NCBI GenBank assembly: GCA_002404795.1
Contig: DHKK01000111.1
Span: forward strand, 260 to 20,370
Reading direction: 5' to 3'
Origin: Clostridiales bacterium UBA4696
Lineage (GTDB): Bacteria; Bacillota; Clostridia; Oscillospirales; Oscillospiraceae
DNA length: 20,111 nt
Position numbers and translations under genes: made by a program. This document shows, piece by piece, positions 8,122 to 15,261 of the stretch (its first letter is position 1; the number at the start of each line of letters is the position of its first letter). The notes beneath the pieces were generated by a model. It was not told where the DNA came from. It did not search any database and saw only the letters and a list, made by a program, of their open reading frames with translations.

Positions 8122-9186
8122 ATGGAGGTTTTTCTTGCCGGCGGCGTGGGCGAGCACGGCCGGAACTGCTTTTATGTGCGGGGGAGGGAGATCTGCTTCC
8201 TCGTCGACTGCGGCAAAATGGCCGGCAGCGAGCAGCCATATCCGCATCTTTCTCCGGCACAGATCCGCTCTTTGCAGTACGTCTTCCTGACCCACTCTCA
8301 CGCCGACCACACCGGCGCCTTGCCGTGGCTCATAGAGCAGGGCTTCTCCGGGACTGTTATCGCGAGCAGCGAGACGTTTGACCAGCTCCCGTTCTCCCTG
8401 CCAAATACAGTCTCCCTCCGTTCGTTCCAGCCGCCAGCGACCCTGCAGCTCCGCTGGGGCCGGAGCGGGCACTGCCCGGGCAGCGTCTGGTATGAACTGA
8501 CGCTGGAAAAGCGGACGCTCCTGTTTTCTGGTGATTATACAGAATCCTCTCTCGTCTACCCGGCGGACCCCATCCGCCGCGTCCGGGCGGAGCTCGCTGT
8601 GGTCGACTGCGCCTACGGCGCGGACCCGCGCTCCCCGGCGGTGCTGCGCTTCGATCTTCTGACCTGCCTCACGGACAGGCTTTCTTCCGGGAAACCGGTT
8701 CTGCTGCCGGTGCCGAAATACGGCAGGGGACCGGAGCTGCTGACGCTGCTGCGCCGCGCGCGGCCAAAAACGCCGGTGTACGGCGACGCGCAGTTTCTGC
8801 GCCAGCTGGCGTGGCTGCAGGCTGACCGCTTCTGGTGCTCGCCGCACGCGCGCGACGCGCTGAAAACCGTGCAGGTGCAGCCGCTGACCGGCGTCCCGGC
8901 GGACGGCGTGTGCTTCCTGTCGGACCCGCAGCTGAAAGCGGAGACATCGCGCACGCTGGCAGACGCATTTCTTGCCGCCGGCGGCAGCCTCATCATGACC
9001 GGCACGCCGGAGCGCGGCTTCTACAGTGAGAAGCTCCTGCAGGCCGGAAGCATGGAATATCTTTGCTATCCCGTCCACCAGAACGAGACGGAATACCGCG
9101 CCCTGCTCCGTCAGAACCGCTTTTCCAGAGCAATTCCCTATCACACCCCGGATTTTTCCGCAAAACCGGAGATCCAATTGAAATAG
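8122..9186 (+). CDS. Metallo-beta-lactamase-fold hydrolase with beta-CASP-like C-terminal half
   Basis: The 354-residue protein has the metallo-beta-lactamase signature THSHADHTG (H58, H60, D62, H63), a third-motif His in SGHCPGS (H117) and an Asp in FSGDYT (D138). The second half resembles the beta-CASP domain: LLPVPKYGRGPELLTLL (194-210) aligns with the IPxFAxGRxQELL motif, and His residues occur at PVHQN (H319) and IPYHTPDF (H341). Such enzymes are usually RNA or DNA nucleases, but relatives act on small phosphodiesters. Its ATG comes one base after the permease stop, with AAAGGAG before it, so it is co-translated with the importer. No terminator follows, and the last few residues lie at the edge of a rearranged region, so the extreme C-terminus may be altered. 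Role in the transporter operon is unknown. Confidence 0.85.
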   Translation: MEVFLAGGVGEHGRNCFYVRGREICFLVDCGKMAGSEQPYPHLSPAQIRSLQYVFLTHSHADHTGALPWLIEQGFSGTVIASSETFDQLPFSLPNTVSLRSFQPPATLQLRWGRSGHCPGSVWYELTLEKRTLLFSGDYTESSLVYPADPIRRVRAELAVVDCAYGADPRSPAVLRFDLLTCLTDRLSSGKPVLLPVPKYGRGPELLTLLRRARPKTPVYGDAQFLRQLAWLQADRFWCSPHARDALKTVQVQPLTGVPADGVCFLSDPQLKAETSRTLADAFLAAGGSLIMTGTPERGFYSEKLLQAGSMEYLCYPVHQNETEYRALLRQNRFSRAIPYHTPDFSAKPEIQLK

Positions 9187-9645
9187 AAACTGCTCTTTGG
9201 TGAGCCTGTCATAATCAATACCGAACGTAGCAAGGAACGACCGGATTTGCTTTTCCTCGGAACTGCCCTCAAAGTTCATCGCATCCTGCAACTGACCCTG
9301 CACGGTTGCAACAAGGGTTGTTTCATCCGCAGTCATGGTGTCGGGGCGATGCTGCTCTCGAATGTCACGAAGGATACCTTTCAGATCATCCGTAATCAGC
9401 CTTCCAAAATACTCATCCTCTCTGATCTGCGCCACTTCCAGTGTCCGCAGGTACAGGTCGTTTTCATCGCCGCCATTTTTCATCAACGCCATCTGCCGGA
9501 CGGCTTCCAGCACAGCGTTCATGTCGTTGACCCGCATATCCGCGATCCGGTCAACGTAAATCTCGGCGTCCAGCATAAACCGCTGAAAATCCTTGTGGCA
9601 GATCAGCTCCGACAGCAGCCGGTGGTTGAACTTTCCCGTTCTCAA
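9187..9645 (-). pseudogene. Internal gene fragment of unknown function, probably from a mobile element
   Basis: The minus strand encodes about 150 residues with natural protein-like composition, including KFNHRLLSELICHKDF and IREDEYFGRLITDDL. The fragment has no plausible own start: the only in-frame initiator is TTG 9645, directly after a stop codon at 9654-9652, and there is no ribosome binding site. At the other end the frame does not stop but runs on into the antisense of the metallo-beta-lactamase gene. It therefore looks like an internal piece of a larger gene, inserted by rearrangement. The style resembles accessory proteins of clostridial conjugative elements, but I do not recognise a named family. 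Confidence 0.6.
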
Positions 9646-9653
9646 TACTGTCT

Positions 9654-10322
9654 ATGCTTCGGCAGAATAAGGTAGATGGGATCATCATTGCGACGCATAT
9701 GCTGGAGACCTCTTTGTACGAGAGTCTGGACCTGCCAATCGTTGCACTTGATCTGGAACTGGGAGATAGTATCCCGACGGTATGCGCCGATCATGAAAAG
9801 GGCGGCCGATTGGCGGCACAGGAGCTGATCCGGAGTGGATGCCGCTGTGTGTTGAATGTTGGCGGCAATATGGACGTCAAAACGCCATCGATCCGCCGTT
9901 ATCGTGCCTGCGAGGCGATGCTGCAGGAAGCAGGCGTCGACTGCATCAACGCCTGTTTGGAGCAGGAGTTCAACCGGCAGACCTACCAGATGGAGATCGA
10001 GCGGCTGCTGAGGCAATATCCACAGGCAGACGGTCTGTTTTCTACCGATTTGATCGCGTTGAATGCGATGAAACTGCTGAACACGCACGGTGTAAATGTC
10101 CCGGATGCCTTCTCGATCGTCGGATACGACGGTGTAGAGATCAGCAGTTTGTGTACGCCGGCACTGACGCATGTGCGTCAGCCTCTGCAGCAGCTTGCGG
10201 ATGTGTGTGTACAGACGCTTGTACGGAAAATGCAGGGAGAAAATTTGACAAAGAACGTGATTCTGGAAGATGTAGAGCTCGTCCGGGGCGGAACGACCCG
10301 CCCAATGGCAGATCCGGTGTGA
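9654..10322 (+). pseudogene. LacI-family regulator lacking its DNA-binding domain
   Basis: The 222-residue frame begins in the middle of a LacI-type sugar-binding domain: MLRQNKVDGIIIATH corresponds to about residue 110 in complete family members. The remaining part is intact to the end, with FSIVGYDGVEISSL, the segment TPALTHVRQPLQQL and a terminal LVRGGTTRP. The helix-turn-helix and hinge and the first strand of the core are missing. No ribosome binding site precedes ATG 9654. The break coincides with the end of the antisense fragment to the left, so the 5-prime third was most likely removed by the same event. A functional free-standing sugar-binding domain is unlikely but not excluded. A good terminator follows at 10441-10493. 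Confidence 0.8.
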
Positions 10323-10440
10323 GCGGAATATATGCCGCTTGGCCGGCCTATGCCGGAGGAATGCAATTTAAGATAAAGACCAAACGGACGGGCACCTCCC
10401 ATGAAAGACCCCCAAAATTTCTGCGGGCGGCAGTGCCAGG

Positions 10441-10493
10441 AGGGCGGCAGAGAGTTATGCAGAAAATGATTGGTCTGCCGCCTTGCTTTTTTC
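10441..10493 (+). terminator. Rho-independent terminator after the LacI remnant
   Basis: GGCGGCAGA (10443-10451) pairs with TCTGCCGCC (10474-10482), extendable by a G-T and an A-T pair, and is followed by TTTTTT (10487-10492). The loop is 22 bases. It lies 120 bases after the truncated regulator and insulates the T-box operon. The bases between 10323 and 10440 show nothing else. Confidence 0.75.
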
Positions 10494-10507
10494 GTTTAAA
10501 TTGACGA

Positions 10508-10536
10508 TTGACTTCCTGCCGCGGCGCGGCTATAAT
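10508..10536 (+). promoter_or_regulatory. Sigma-A promoter of the trpXYZ T-box operon
   Basis: TTGACT (10508-10513) and a perfect TATAAT (10531-10536) are separated by exactly 17 bases. This is the closest match to the housekeeping promoter consensus in the window. Transcription would start near 10543, just before stem I of the T-box leader. Confidence 0.9.
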
Positions 10537-10564
10537 AGCGCCAACAACGAAATACCAACGAAAC

Positions 10565-10834
10565 CTTTGAGAAAGAGGAGTACCCTTACAAGACCGGGCG
10601 TCAGAGAGTTGCCGGCGGTGTGAGTGCAGCGGAACGGCGTAAGGGGAATGGACTTTTGAGGGCGGCCTGAACGCATCCGGGCGGATGCAAGTAGGAGCCG
10701 ACGGGTGCCCACCCGTTATCCACCGGGATGCGTATGATGGTACGCAGTAGCGAGCGGACGCGCAAGCGTCAATTTGGGTGGTATCGCAGGAGTGCAGCTC
10801 TTGTCCCATGAAGGGGATAAGGGGCTGTTTTTTT
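10565..10834 (+). promoter_or_regulatory. T-box riboswitch leader, tryptophan-specific
   Basis: The leader reads the charging state of a tRNA and controls termination before trpX. Stem I is visible: CCCTTAC (10583-10589) pairs with GTAAGGG (10639-10645); AGTA (10579-10582) faces GAA (10646-10648 region), the loop E motif; AGAGAG (10603-10608) and GGTGTGAG (10617-10624) form the apical tRNA-elbow motifs. The specifier triplet is TGG (10649-10651) followed by A, the codon for tryptophan. Stem III is ACGGGT/ACCCGT (10701-10716) followed by TATC. The T-box core TTGGGTGGTATCGC (10774-10787) carries the TGGT bulge that pairs with the tRNA 3-prime end; the usual ACC is ATC here. Two extra hairpins sit between stem III and the T-box core. 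Downstream lies the competing terminator. Confidence 0.93.
10795..10834 (+). terminator. Regulated terminator of the T-box leader
   Basis: CAGCTCTTGTCCC (10795-10807) pairs with GGGGATAAGGGGCTG (10813-10827), with a bulge and G-T pairs, and seven T bases follow (10828-10834). It would form when tRNA-Trp is charged, and be displaced by the antiterminator when uncharged tRNA-Trp binds. Confidence 0.85.
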
Positions 10835-10921
10835 ATACTCCAAATTCGGCCGTCGGCAGCGGCCCCTCCATCCGCCACCCAAAAAATCAAACGGCGAAAC
10901 GCCAACATGGAGGAACACATC

Positions 10922-12016
10922 ATGAAAAACCTGAACCTGAGAAAACTTGCAGCAGCCATCCTGACCGCAGCCGTTCTGCTGACCACGACGGCCTGCGCCG
11001 CCGGACAGAAGCCGGCAGAAAGCACCGCGGCCGAACCCGAGAACACGCAGCAGACAGCCGCGCCGGATCCCGCACAGCAGACCTTCCGCGTCGGCATCTG
11101 CAACTATGTGGACGACGCTTCCCTCAACCAGATCGTTGAGAACATCCAGACGCGGCTTGCCGAGATCAGCGAAGAGACCGGCGCACAGTTCGAGATCGAT
11201 TATGATAACTGCAATGCGGACGCGACGGTCATGGAGCAGATCATCGCGAACTTCCAGAGCAACGGCGCGGATCTTCTCGTCGGCGTCGCCACCCCTGTCG
11301 CCATGCGTATGCAGACGGCCACGGAGGACAGCCGGACGCCTGTCGTCTTTGCCGCCGTTTCCGACCCCATCGGCGCGGGGCTTGTGCAGTCGCTGGAGAC
11401 CCCGGGCAGCAACGTGACCGGAACCTCCGACTATCTGGATACCGCAGCCGTTATGAATCTGATCTTTGCGGCCGACCCGGACGCGGCGAAGATCGGCCTT
11501 CTGTATGACGCCGGTCAGGATTCCTCGACAGCGGCCATTGCCAGTGCAAAGGCCTATCTGGACGAGAAGGGCGTCGCATATGTCGAGCACACCGGCAGCA
11601 CGGCGGACGAGGTCATGCTGGCCGCGCAGGCCATGGTCGCAGACGGCGTTGACGCGGTCTTCACGCCGACCGACAATTCCATCATGAAAGCCGAGCTTGC
11701 CATCTATGAGACGTTCATCGACGCGGGCATTCCGCAGTACACCGGCGCAGATTCCTTCGCGCTGAACGGCGCGTTCCTGGGCTACGGCGTCGACTATGCG
11801 AACCTCGGCCGGGAAACGGCGGACATGATCGCGGATATCCTTCTGAACGGCGCCGATCCCGCGGCCACGCCGGTCAAGACCTTTGATAACGGCACGGCAG
11901 CCATCAACACGGAGACCTGCACGGCGCTTGGCCTTGACTTTGACACAGTCAGCAAGGCGTTCGAGCCGTACTGCACCAAGATCACCACGCTGACGACAGC
12001 GGAGAGCTTCTCGTAA
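10922..12016 (+). CDS. trpX: ABC transporter substrate-binding lipoprotein, tryptophan importer TrpX
   Basis: The 364-residue protein has a lipoprotein signal peptide ending at TTAC (Cys25), a short Ala/Glu/Thr-rich linker, and a binding domain of the PF04392 ABC_sub_bind type (FRVGICNYVDDASLNQIVENI onward in two segments, DLLVGVATPVAMRMQ, VVFAAVSDPIGAGL, and VDAVFTPTDN). This family provides the binding protein in T-box-regulated trpXYZ loci of Bacillota. GGAGG at 10909-10913 decides for ATG 10922 over the in-frame ATG 10907, which would be part of the ribosome binding site. The frame upstream overlaps the T-box and is not coding. The protein is anchored outside the membrane and would deliver tryptophan or an indolic precursor to the permease. 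Substrate is inferred from the UGG specifier of the leader, not from the protein itself. Confidence 0.9.
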   Translation: MKNLNLRKLAAAILTAAVLLTTTACAAGQKPAESTAAEPENTQQTAAPDPAQQTFRVGICNYVDDASLNQIVENIQTRLAEISEETGAQFEIDYDNCNADATVMEQIIANFQSNGADLLVGVATPVAMRMQTATEDSRTPVVFAAVSDPIGAGLVQSLETPGSNVTGTSDYLDTAAVMNLIFAADPDAAKIGLLYDAGQDSSTAAIASAKAYLDEKGVAYVEHTGSTADEVMLAAQAMVADGVDAVFTPTDNSIMKAELAIYETFIDAGIPQYTGADSFALNGAFLGYGVDYANLGRETADMIADILLNGADPAATPVKTFDNGTAAINTETCTALGLDFDTVSKAFEPYCTKITTLTTAESFS

Positions 12017-12040
12017 CCGGAGCGGCGAACAGACAATTGC

Positions 12041-12067
12041 CCGGAGCCGGTATGCGGCCGGCTTCGG
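12041..12067 (+). other. Stem-loop between trpX and trpY
   Basis: CCGGAGCCGG (12041-12050) pairs with CCGGCTTCGG (12058-12067) through ten pairs including one G-T, around a 7-base loop. It lies between the stop of the binding-protein gene and the permease ribosome binding site. No T-run follows, only ACGCTTTTC. Such hairpins often protect the upstream transcript and allow the binding protein to be made in excess over the membrane parts. Confidence 0.6.
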
Positions 12068-12096
12068 ACGCTTTTCAAAAAGAAAGAGGAACCATC

Positions 12097-13017
12097 ATGG
12101 ATCTATCGAGTGTTCTGGGACTGATACAGACGGCGCTGGAGCTGGGACTCATCTGCTCCGTGACGGTATTGGCGCTGTATCTGAGCTACACGATGCTGAA
12201 CGTCTGCGATCTGTCAACGGACGGCTGCTTCACGCTGGGCGCTGTGACCGGCGCGGTCACGGCCATGGCGGGCCATCCGGTGCTGGCGATCTTCGCGGCG
12301 ATGGGCGCAGGCCTGGCGTCCGGGCTGGTCGTGTCTGTGCTGCAGACGAGCATGGGCATCAACAGTCTGCTTGCCGGGATCATCGTCAATACGGCGCTGT
12401 ACTCCATCAACATTGCCATCATGGACGGCGCGTCGCTTCTGAGCCTCAACAAAACGCAGACCGTCTTCACGCTCATGAAAGCGGCGCTGGCCGATACGCC
12501 GCTGGCCGGACTGTATAAGCTTCTGACGGCGCTTGCGGCGGTGGCGCTGATCGTGCTGTTTCTGACGCTGTTTCTTTGTACCCGCATGGGCCTCGCCATC
12601 CGCGCGACCGGCAATAACCCAGATATGGTGCGCTCGTCCTCCATTAACCCGGCAGTGACGACGACGATCGGCCTGTGCATCGCGGGCAGCTTTACGGCAC
12701 TGTCCGGCTGTCTGCTCGCGCAGTACCAGAAGGCTGCGGATATCAACATCGGGCAGGGCATGGTCACCATCGCGCTGGCCTCGCTGCTGATTGGCAGCAC
12801 CATCCTTGGCCGCGGCGGGATCCTCCTGCGTGCGGTGGGCGCGGTCCTGGGTGCGGTGATCTTCCGGCTGGTCTATACCGTCGCGCTGCGACTGGACATG
12901 CCGGCGTTCATGCTGAAGCTGGTATCGGCGGTCATCGTCGTGCTTGCGATCTCGATCCCATACCTCAAAACGCAGCTGCCGGTCCTCCGGCGCAGCATGC
13001 AGAGAAAGGCGGGCTGA
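12097..13017 (+). CDS. trpY: ABC transporter permease, tryptophan importer TrpY
   Basis: The 306-residue protein is a hydrophobic branched-chain-amino-acid-type permease (BPD_transp_2 group) with about eight to nine membrane spans. Typical segments are LSTDGCFTLGAVTGAV (about 42-57), RATGNNPDMVRSSSIN near 168-183, and a conserved glycine-rich stretch GSTILGRGGILLRAVGAVLG near 233-252. ATG 12097 is preceded by AAGAGGA; an open frame upstream to 12037 overlaps the intergenic hairpin and is not expected to be translated. It is the membrane channel of the importer and partners with the binding lipoprotein upstream and the ATPase downstream. The ATPase gene follows after five bases. Specificity for tryptophan is inferred from the leader. 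Confidence 0.9.
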   Translation: MDLSSVLGLIQTALELGLICSVTVLALYLSYTMLNVCDLSTDGCFTLGAVTGAVTAMAGHPVLAIFAAMGAGLASGLVVSVLQTSMGINSLLAGIIVNTALYSINIAIMDGASLLSLNKTQTVFTLMKAALADTPLAGLYKLLTALAAVALIVLFLTLFLCTRMGLAIRATGNNPDMVRSSSINPAVTTTIGLCIAGSFTALSGCLLAQYQKAADINIGQGMVTIALASLLIGSTILGRGGILLRAVGAVLGAVIFRLVYTVALRLDMPAFMLKLVSAVIVVLAISIPYLKTQLPVLRRSMQRKAG

Positions 13018-13022
13018 GACAC

Positions 13023-13808
13023 ATGCTGGAGCTGAAGAACATCTCCAAGACCTTCAATCCCGGAACGGTCAACGAGAAGTGCGCCCTGCACGGGCTGTCG
13101 CTCAGCGTGCCGGACGGAGATTTTATCACGATCGTCGGCGCAAACGGCGCGGGAAAATCCACGCTGTTCGGCGCCATCAGCGGCAGCTTTCTGACGGACA
13201 GCGGCGAGATCCTGCTGGACGGCCAGGATGTGACGCTCCTGCCGGAATACCGGCGGTCGAAGATCATCGGCCGTCTGTTTCAGGATCCGATGCGCGGCAG
13301 CGCACCGGGGATGACGATCGAAGAAAACCTGGCGCTGGCAGCCGGCCGCAGCGGCTGGCTGGGGCATATCAGCCGCCGGGACCGCGAGTGCTTCCGCGCG
13401 CAGCTGCGCGAGCTGGATATGGGCTTGGAGGATCGGCTGCGGCAGCCGGTGGGGCTTTTGTCCGGCGGTCAGCGGCAGGCGCTGACGCTTCTGATGGCGA
13501 CGATCGCTAGACCGAAGCTCCTGCTGCTCGACGAGCATACCGCGGCGCTCGACCCCGGCGCGGCGGAGAAGATCCTTGCCATGACCACGCGCATCGCGGC
13601 GGAACAGAAGCTGACGTGCCTGATGGTGACGCATAATATGCGCGCCGCGCTCGCGCTCGGCAACCGGACGCTGATGATGAACGGCGGACAGATCATTCTG
13701 GACGTCAGCGGCGAAGAACGCGCGCATATGGATGTGAACGACCTGCTCCAGCGCTTCCGCTCCGGAACCGGCGAGACGCTGGACAACGACCGCATCCTGC
13801 TCACCTGA
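13023..13808 (+). CDS. trpZ: ABC transporter ATPase, tryptophan importer TrpZ
   Basis: The 261-residue ATPase has Walker A GANGAGKST (39-47), a Q-loop at LFQDPM (Q87), signature LSGGQRQAL (146-154), Walker B LLLLDEH (167-172) with E171, D-loop AALD and switch His204 in VTHNM. The DEH in place of the common DEP after Walker B is regular for this importer group. It is the last gene of the operon, ending 33 bases before a strong terminator. The ribosome binding site is weak (GGCGGGCTGAG), and the five-base spacing to trpY suggests translational coupling. It hydrolyses ATP at the inner face of the membrane to drive import through TrpY. Confidence 0.92.
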   Translation: MLELKNISKTFNPGTVNEKCALHGLSLSVPDGDFITIVGANGAGKSTLFGAISGSFLTDSGEILLDGQDVTLLPEYRRSKIIGRLFQDPMRGSAPGMTIEENLALAAGRSGWLGHISRRDRECFRAQLRELDMGLEDRLRQPVGLLSGGQRQALTLLMATIARPKLLLLDEHTAALDPGAAEKILAMTTRIAAEQKLTCLMVTHNMRAALALGNRTLMMNGGQIILDVSGEERAHMDVNDLLQRFRSGTGETLDNDRILLT

Positions 13809-13841
13809 AGCCTGTGGCAGTGAAAATACAAGGTGAAACAG

Positions 13842-13877
13842 AACGCCGCCCGCCGGAATGCTCCGGCGGGCGGCGTT
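13842..13877. terminator. Bidirectional terminator between trpZ and the beta-glucosidase gene
   Basis: A perfect 16-bp GC-rich stem (13842-13857 with 13862-13877) encloses the loop ATGC. Its last pairs on the plus strand are followed by TTTGT, and on the minus strand the arm ends with GTTCTGTTT. It sits between two converging operons and can stop both. Confidence 0.85.
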
Positions 13878-13919
13878 TGTATCGTTCAGCGCTTTCGTGC
13901 CGCTGAGATCAAAGCGAGC

Positions 13920-15260
13920 CTACAGATTTCTGCCGTTTTCCCGGGCGGTCTGCGCATACCAGTGCGCGCTGTCCTTCAGGATCCGGTTTTGCGTCGGATA
14001 GTCGACATAGATCAGGCCGAAGCGCTCGGCATAGCCGCTGTGCCACTCAAAATTGTCGGTCAGCGACCAGTGGAAAAAACCGCGGACGTCGGCCCGTTCA
14101 CATCCGCTGCGAAGCGCAAGCAGATAGCGGTGCAGAAAATCGATGCGATCCAGGTCGTGCACCTCCCCATCGAGGAAAACGCGGTCGTTGCAGCTCAGAC
14201 CGCACTCGGTCACGTAAAGGGGAAGCGGATAGCGCGAGTACAGATACGAAAGACCGTGCTCCATGACTTCCGGCGTGACCGGCCATTTGAGCGCTGTGCG
14301 CGGTGCGCCCACAGGACGCGGCACATACATTGGTTTTCCGTCCGCTCCTTCGGCGATTTCACTGCCGTTATACGCGTTGACGCCGATAAAATCCGGTTCG
14401 GCGTGCATCACAGCCCATTCGTCCGGCGTTACGGCGCTTAGAAGCGCACGAAGTTCTCCGGCTTCCGCGTCGACGCGGCCAAAGCACACGGCGTCCAGAA
14501 CGATCGGGTGCGTGAACATCCAGTCGGCATCCGTCAGGCGGAAGGTCTCCTGCCGCGCGGCGGTCTCATCAGCAGGGCTGTGCGGATAGCAGAGTTTGCC
14601 GGTGGAGGCAATGCCGATCAGAGCTTCCGGCGCAGCGTTCCGGATGGCCCGGAAGGAAAGCCCATGCGCCAGCATGAGGTTTTTCCAGCACGAAACGAGT
14701 TCCGGAAGCGAAAGCCGCTTTCCGGGCGCATGGATTCCGTCGGCGTATCCGAGCTTGAGCACGATCTGCGGCTCGTTGAGGGTGATAAAATGCGAAACAC
14801 GGCCGGAAAAATGCGCCGCCATCATGCCCGCAAACCGCGCAAAGCGTTCCGCCGTCCCGCGATCCTGCCAGCCGCCGGTTTCCTCCAGCGCCTGCGGCAG
14901 CTCCCAGTGATAGAACGTCATCCACGGCGTGACGCCGTTTGCGAGGCAGCAGTCTACCACGCGGTCATAGTATTGGAGCCCGGCCTCGTTCCACCGGCTG
15001 TCTCCGTTCGGGTCAATGCGCGCCCAGCTCGTGGAAAAGCGGTACGCACGCAGCCCGAGCGACGATAAAAGCCTGATGTCCTCTTCAAACCGGTGATAGC
15101 CGTCGCAGGCGATCGAGCCGGTATCTCCATTTGCGATCGCGCCGGGCCGGCGGCAGAATGCGTCCCAGATGCTCTCCCCGCCGCCGTCCGCGGACGGGAA
15201 GCCCTCGGTCTGATACGCGCTTGACGCCGCGCCCCAGACAAAATCCTCCCGAAACGCCAT
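13920..15260 (-). CDS. GH1 beta-glucosidase
   Basis: The 446-residue protein is a full-length glycoside hydrolase family 1 enzyme. It contains the N-terminal signature FVWGAASSAYQTEG (7-20), the acid/base Glu163 in TLNEP, and the nucleophile Glu352 in YVTECGL, where TECG replaces the common TENG. The NFEW segment (403-406) keeps the Glu that binds the free 6-hydroxyl of glucose. The Ser-x-Lys pattern of 6-phospho-beta-glucosidases is not seen there, so the substrate is probably not phosphorylated. It has no signal peptide, so it works in the cytoplasm on imported cellobiose or longer cello-oligosaccharides. ATG 15260 is chosen because GGGAGG lies just before it; an earlier in-frame ATG lies inside the cellobiose phosphorylase gene. 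It starts one base after that gene's stop, indicating a two-gene operon. Confidence 0.95.
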   Translation of the reverse strand: MAFREDFVWGAASSAYQTEGFPSADGGGESIWDAFCRRPGAIANGDTGSIACDGYHRFEEDIRLLSSLGLRAYRFSTSWARIDPNGDSRWNEAGLQYYDRVVDCCLANGVTPWMTFYHWELPQALEETGGWQDRGTAERFARFAGMMAAHFSGRVSHFITLNEPQIVLKLGYADGIHAPGKRLSLPELVSCWKNLMLAHGLSFRAIRNAAPEALIGIASTGKLCYPHSPADETAARQETFRLTDADWMFTHPIVLDAVCFGRVDAEAGELRALLSAVTPDEWAVMHAEPDFIGVNAYNGSEIAEGADGKPMYVPRPVGAPRTALKWPVTPEVMEHGLSYLYSRYPLPLYVTECGLSCNDRVFLDGEVHDLDRIDFLHRYLLALRSGCERADVRGFFHWSLTDNFEWHSGYAERFGLIYVDYPTQNRILKDSAHWYAQTARENGRNL

Positions 15261-15261
15261 C

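Noticed and set aside
6426..8123. Open frame of about 565 codons on the minus strand opposite the fused permease
   Set aside because: Its product is very rich in Arg, Asp, Gln and His without any domain, and the permease on the other strand is unmistakable.
8086..9186. Continuation of the antisense fragment through the metallo-hydrolase gene
   Set aside because: Beyond about 9187 the translation turns into low-complexity Arg/Ala/Gln sequence, the mirror of a real gene; only the part 9187-9645 looks like protein.
9187..9653. Insertion sequence or transposase
   Set aside because: No transposase motifs, terminal inverted repeats or target duplications are visible around the fragment.
9247..9675. 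Plus-strand open frame across the scar
   Set aside because: It is the mirror of the antisense fragment, crosses the junction into the LacI remnant and shows no ribosome binding site or domain.
10778..10921. Extended start of the TrpX reading frame at 10778
   Set aside because: The extension lies over the T-box core and terminator and would precede the signal peptide; GGAGG at 10909-10913 points to ATG 10922.
10348..11103. Minus-strand open frame across the T-box leader
   Set aside because: It runs through a structured regulatory RNA and the 5-prime end of trpX and has no domain or start signal.
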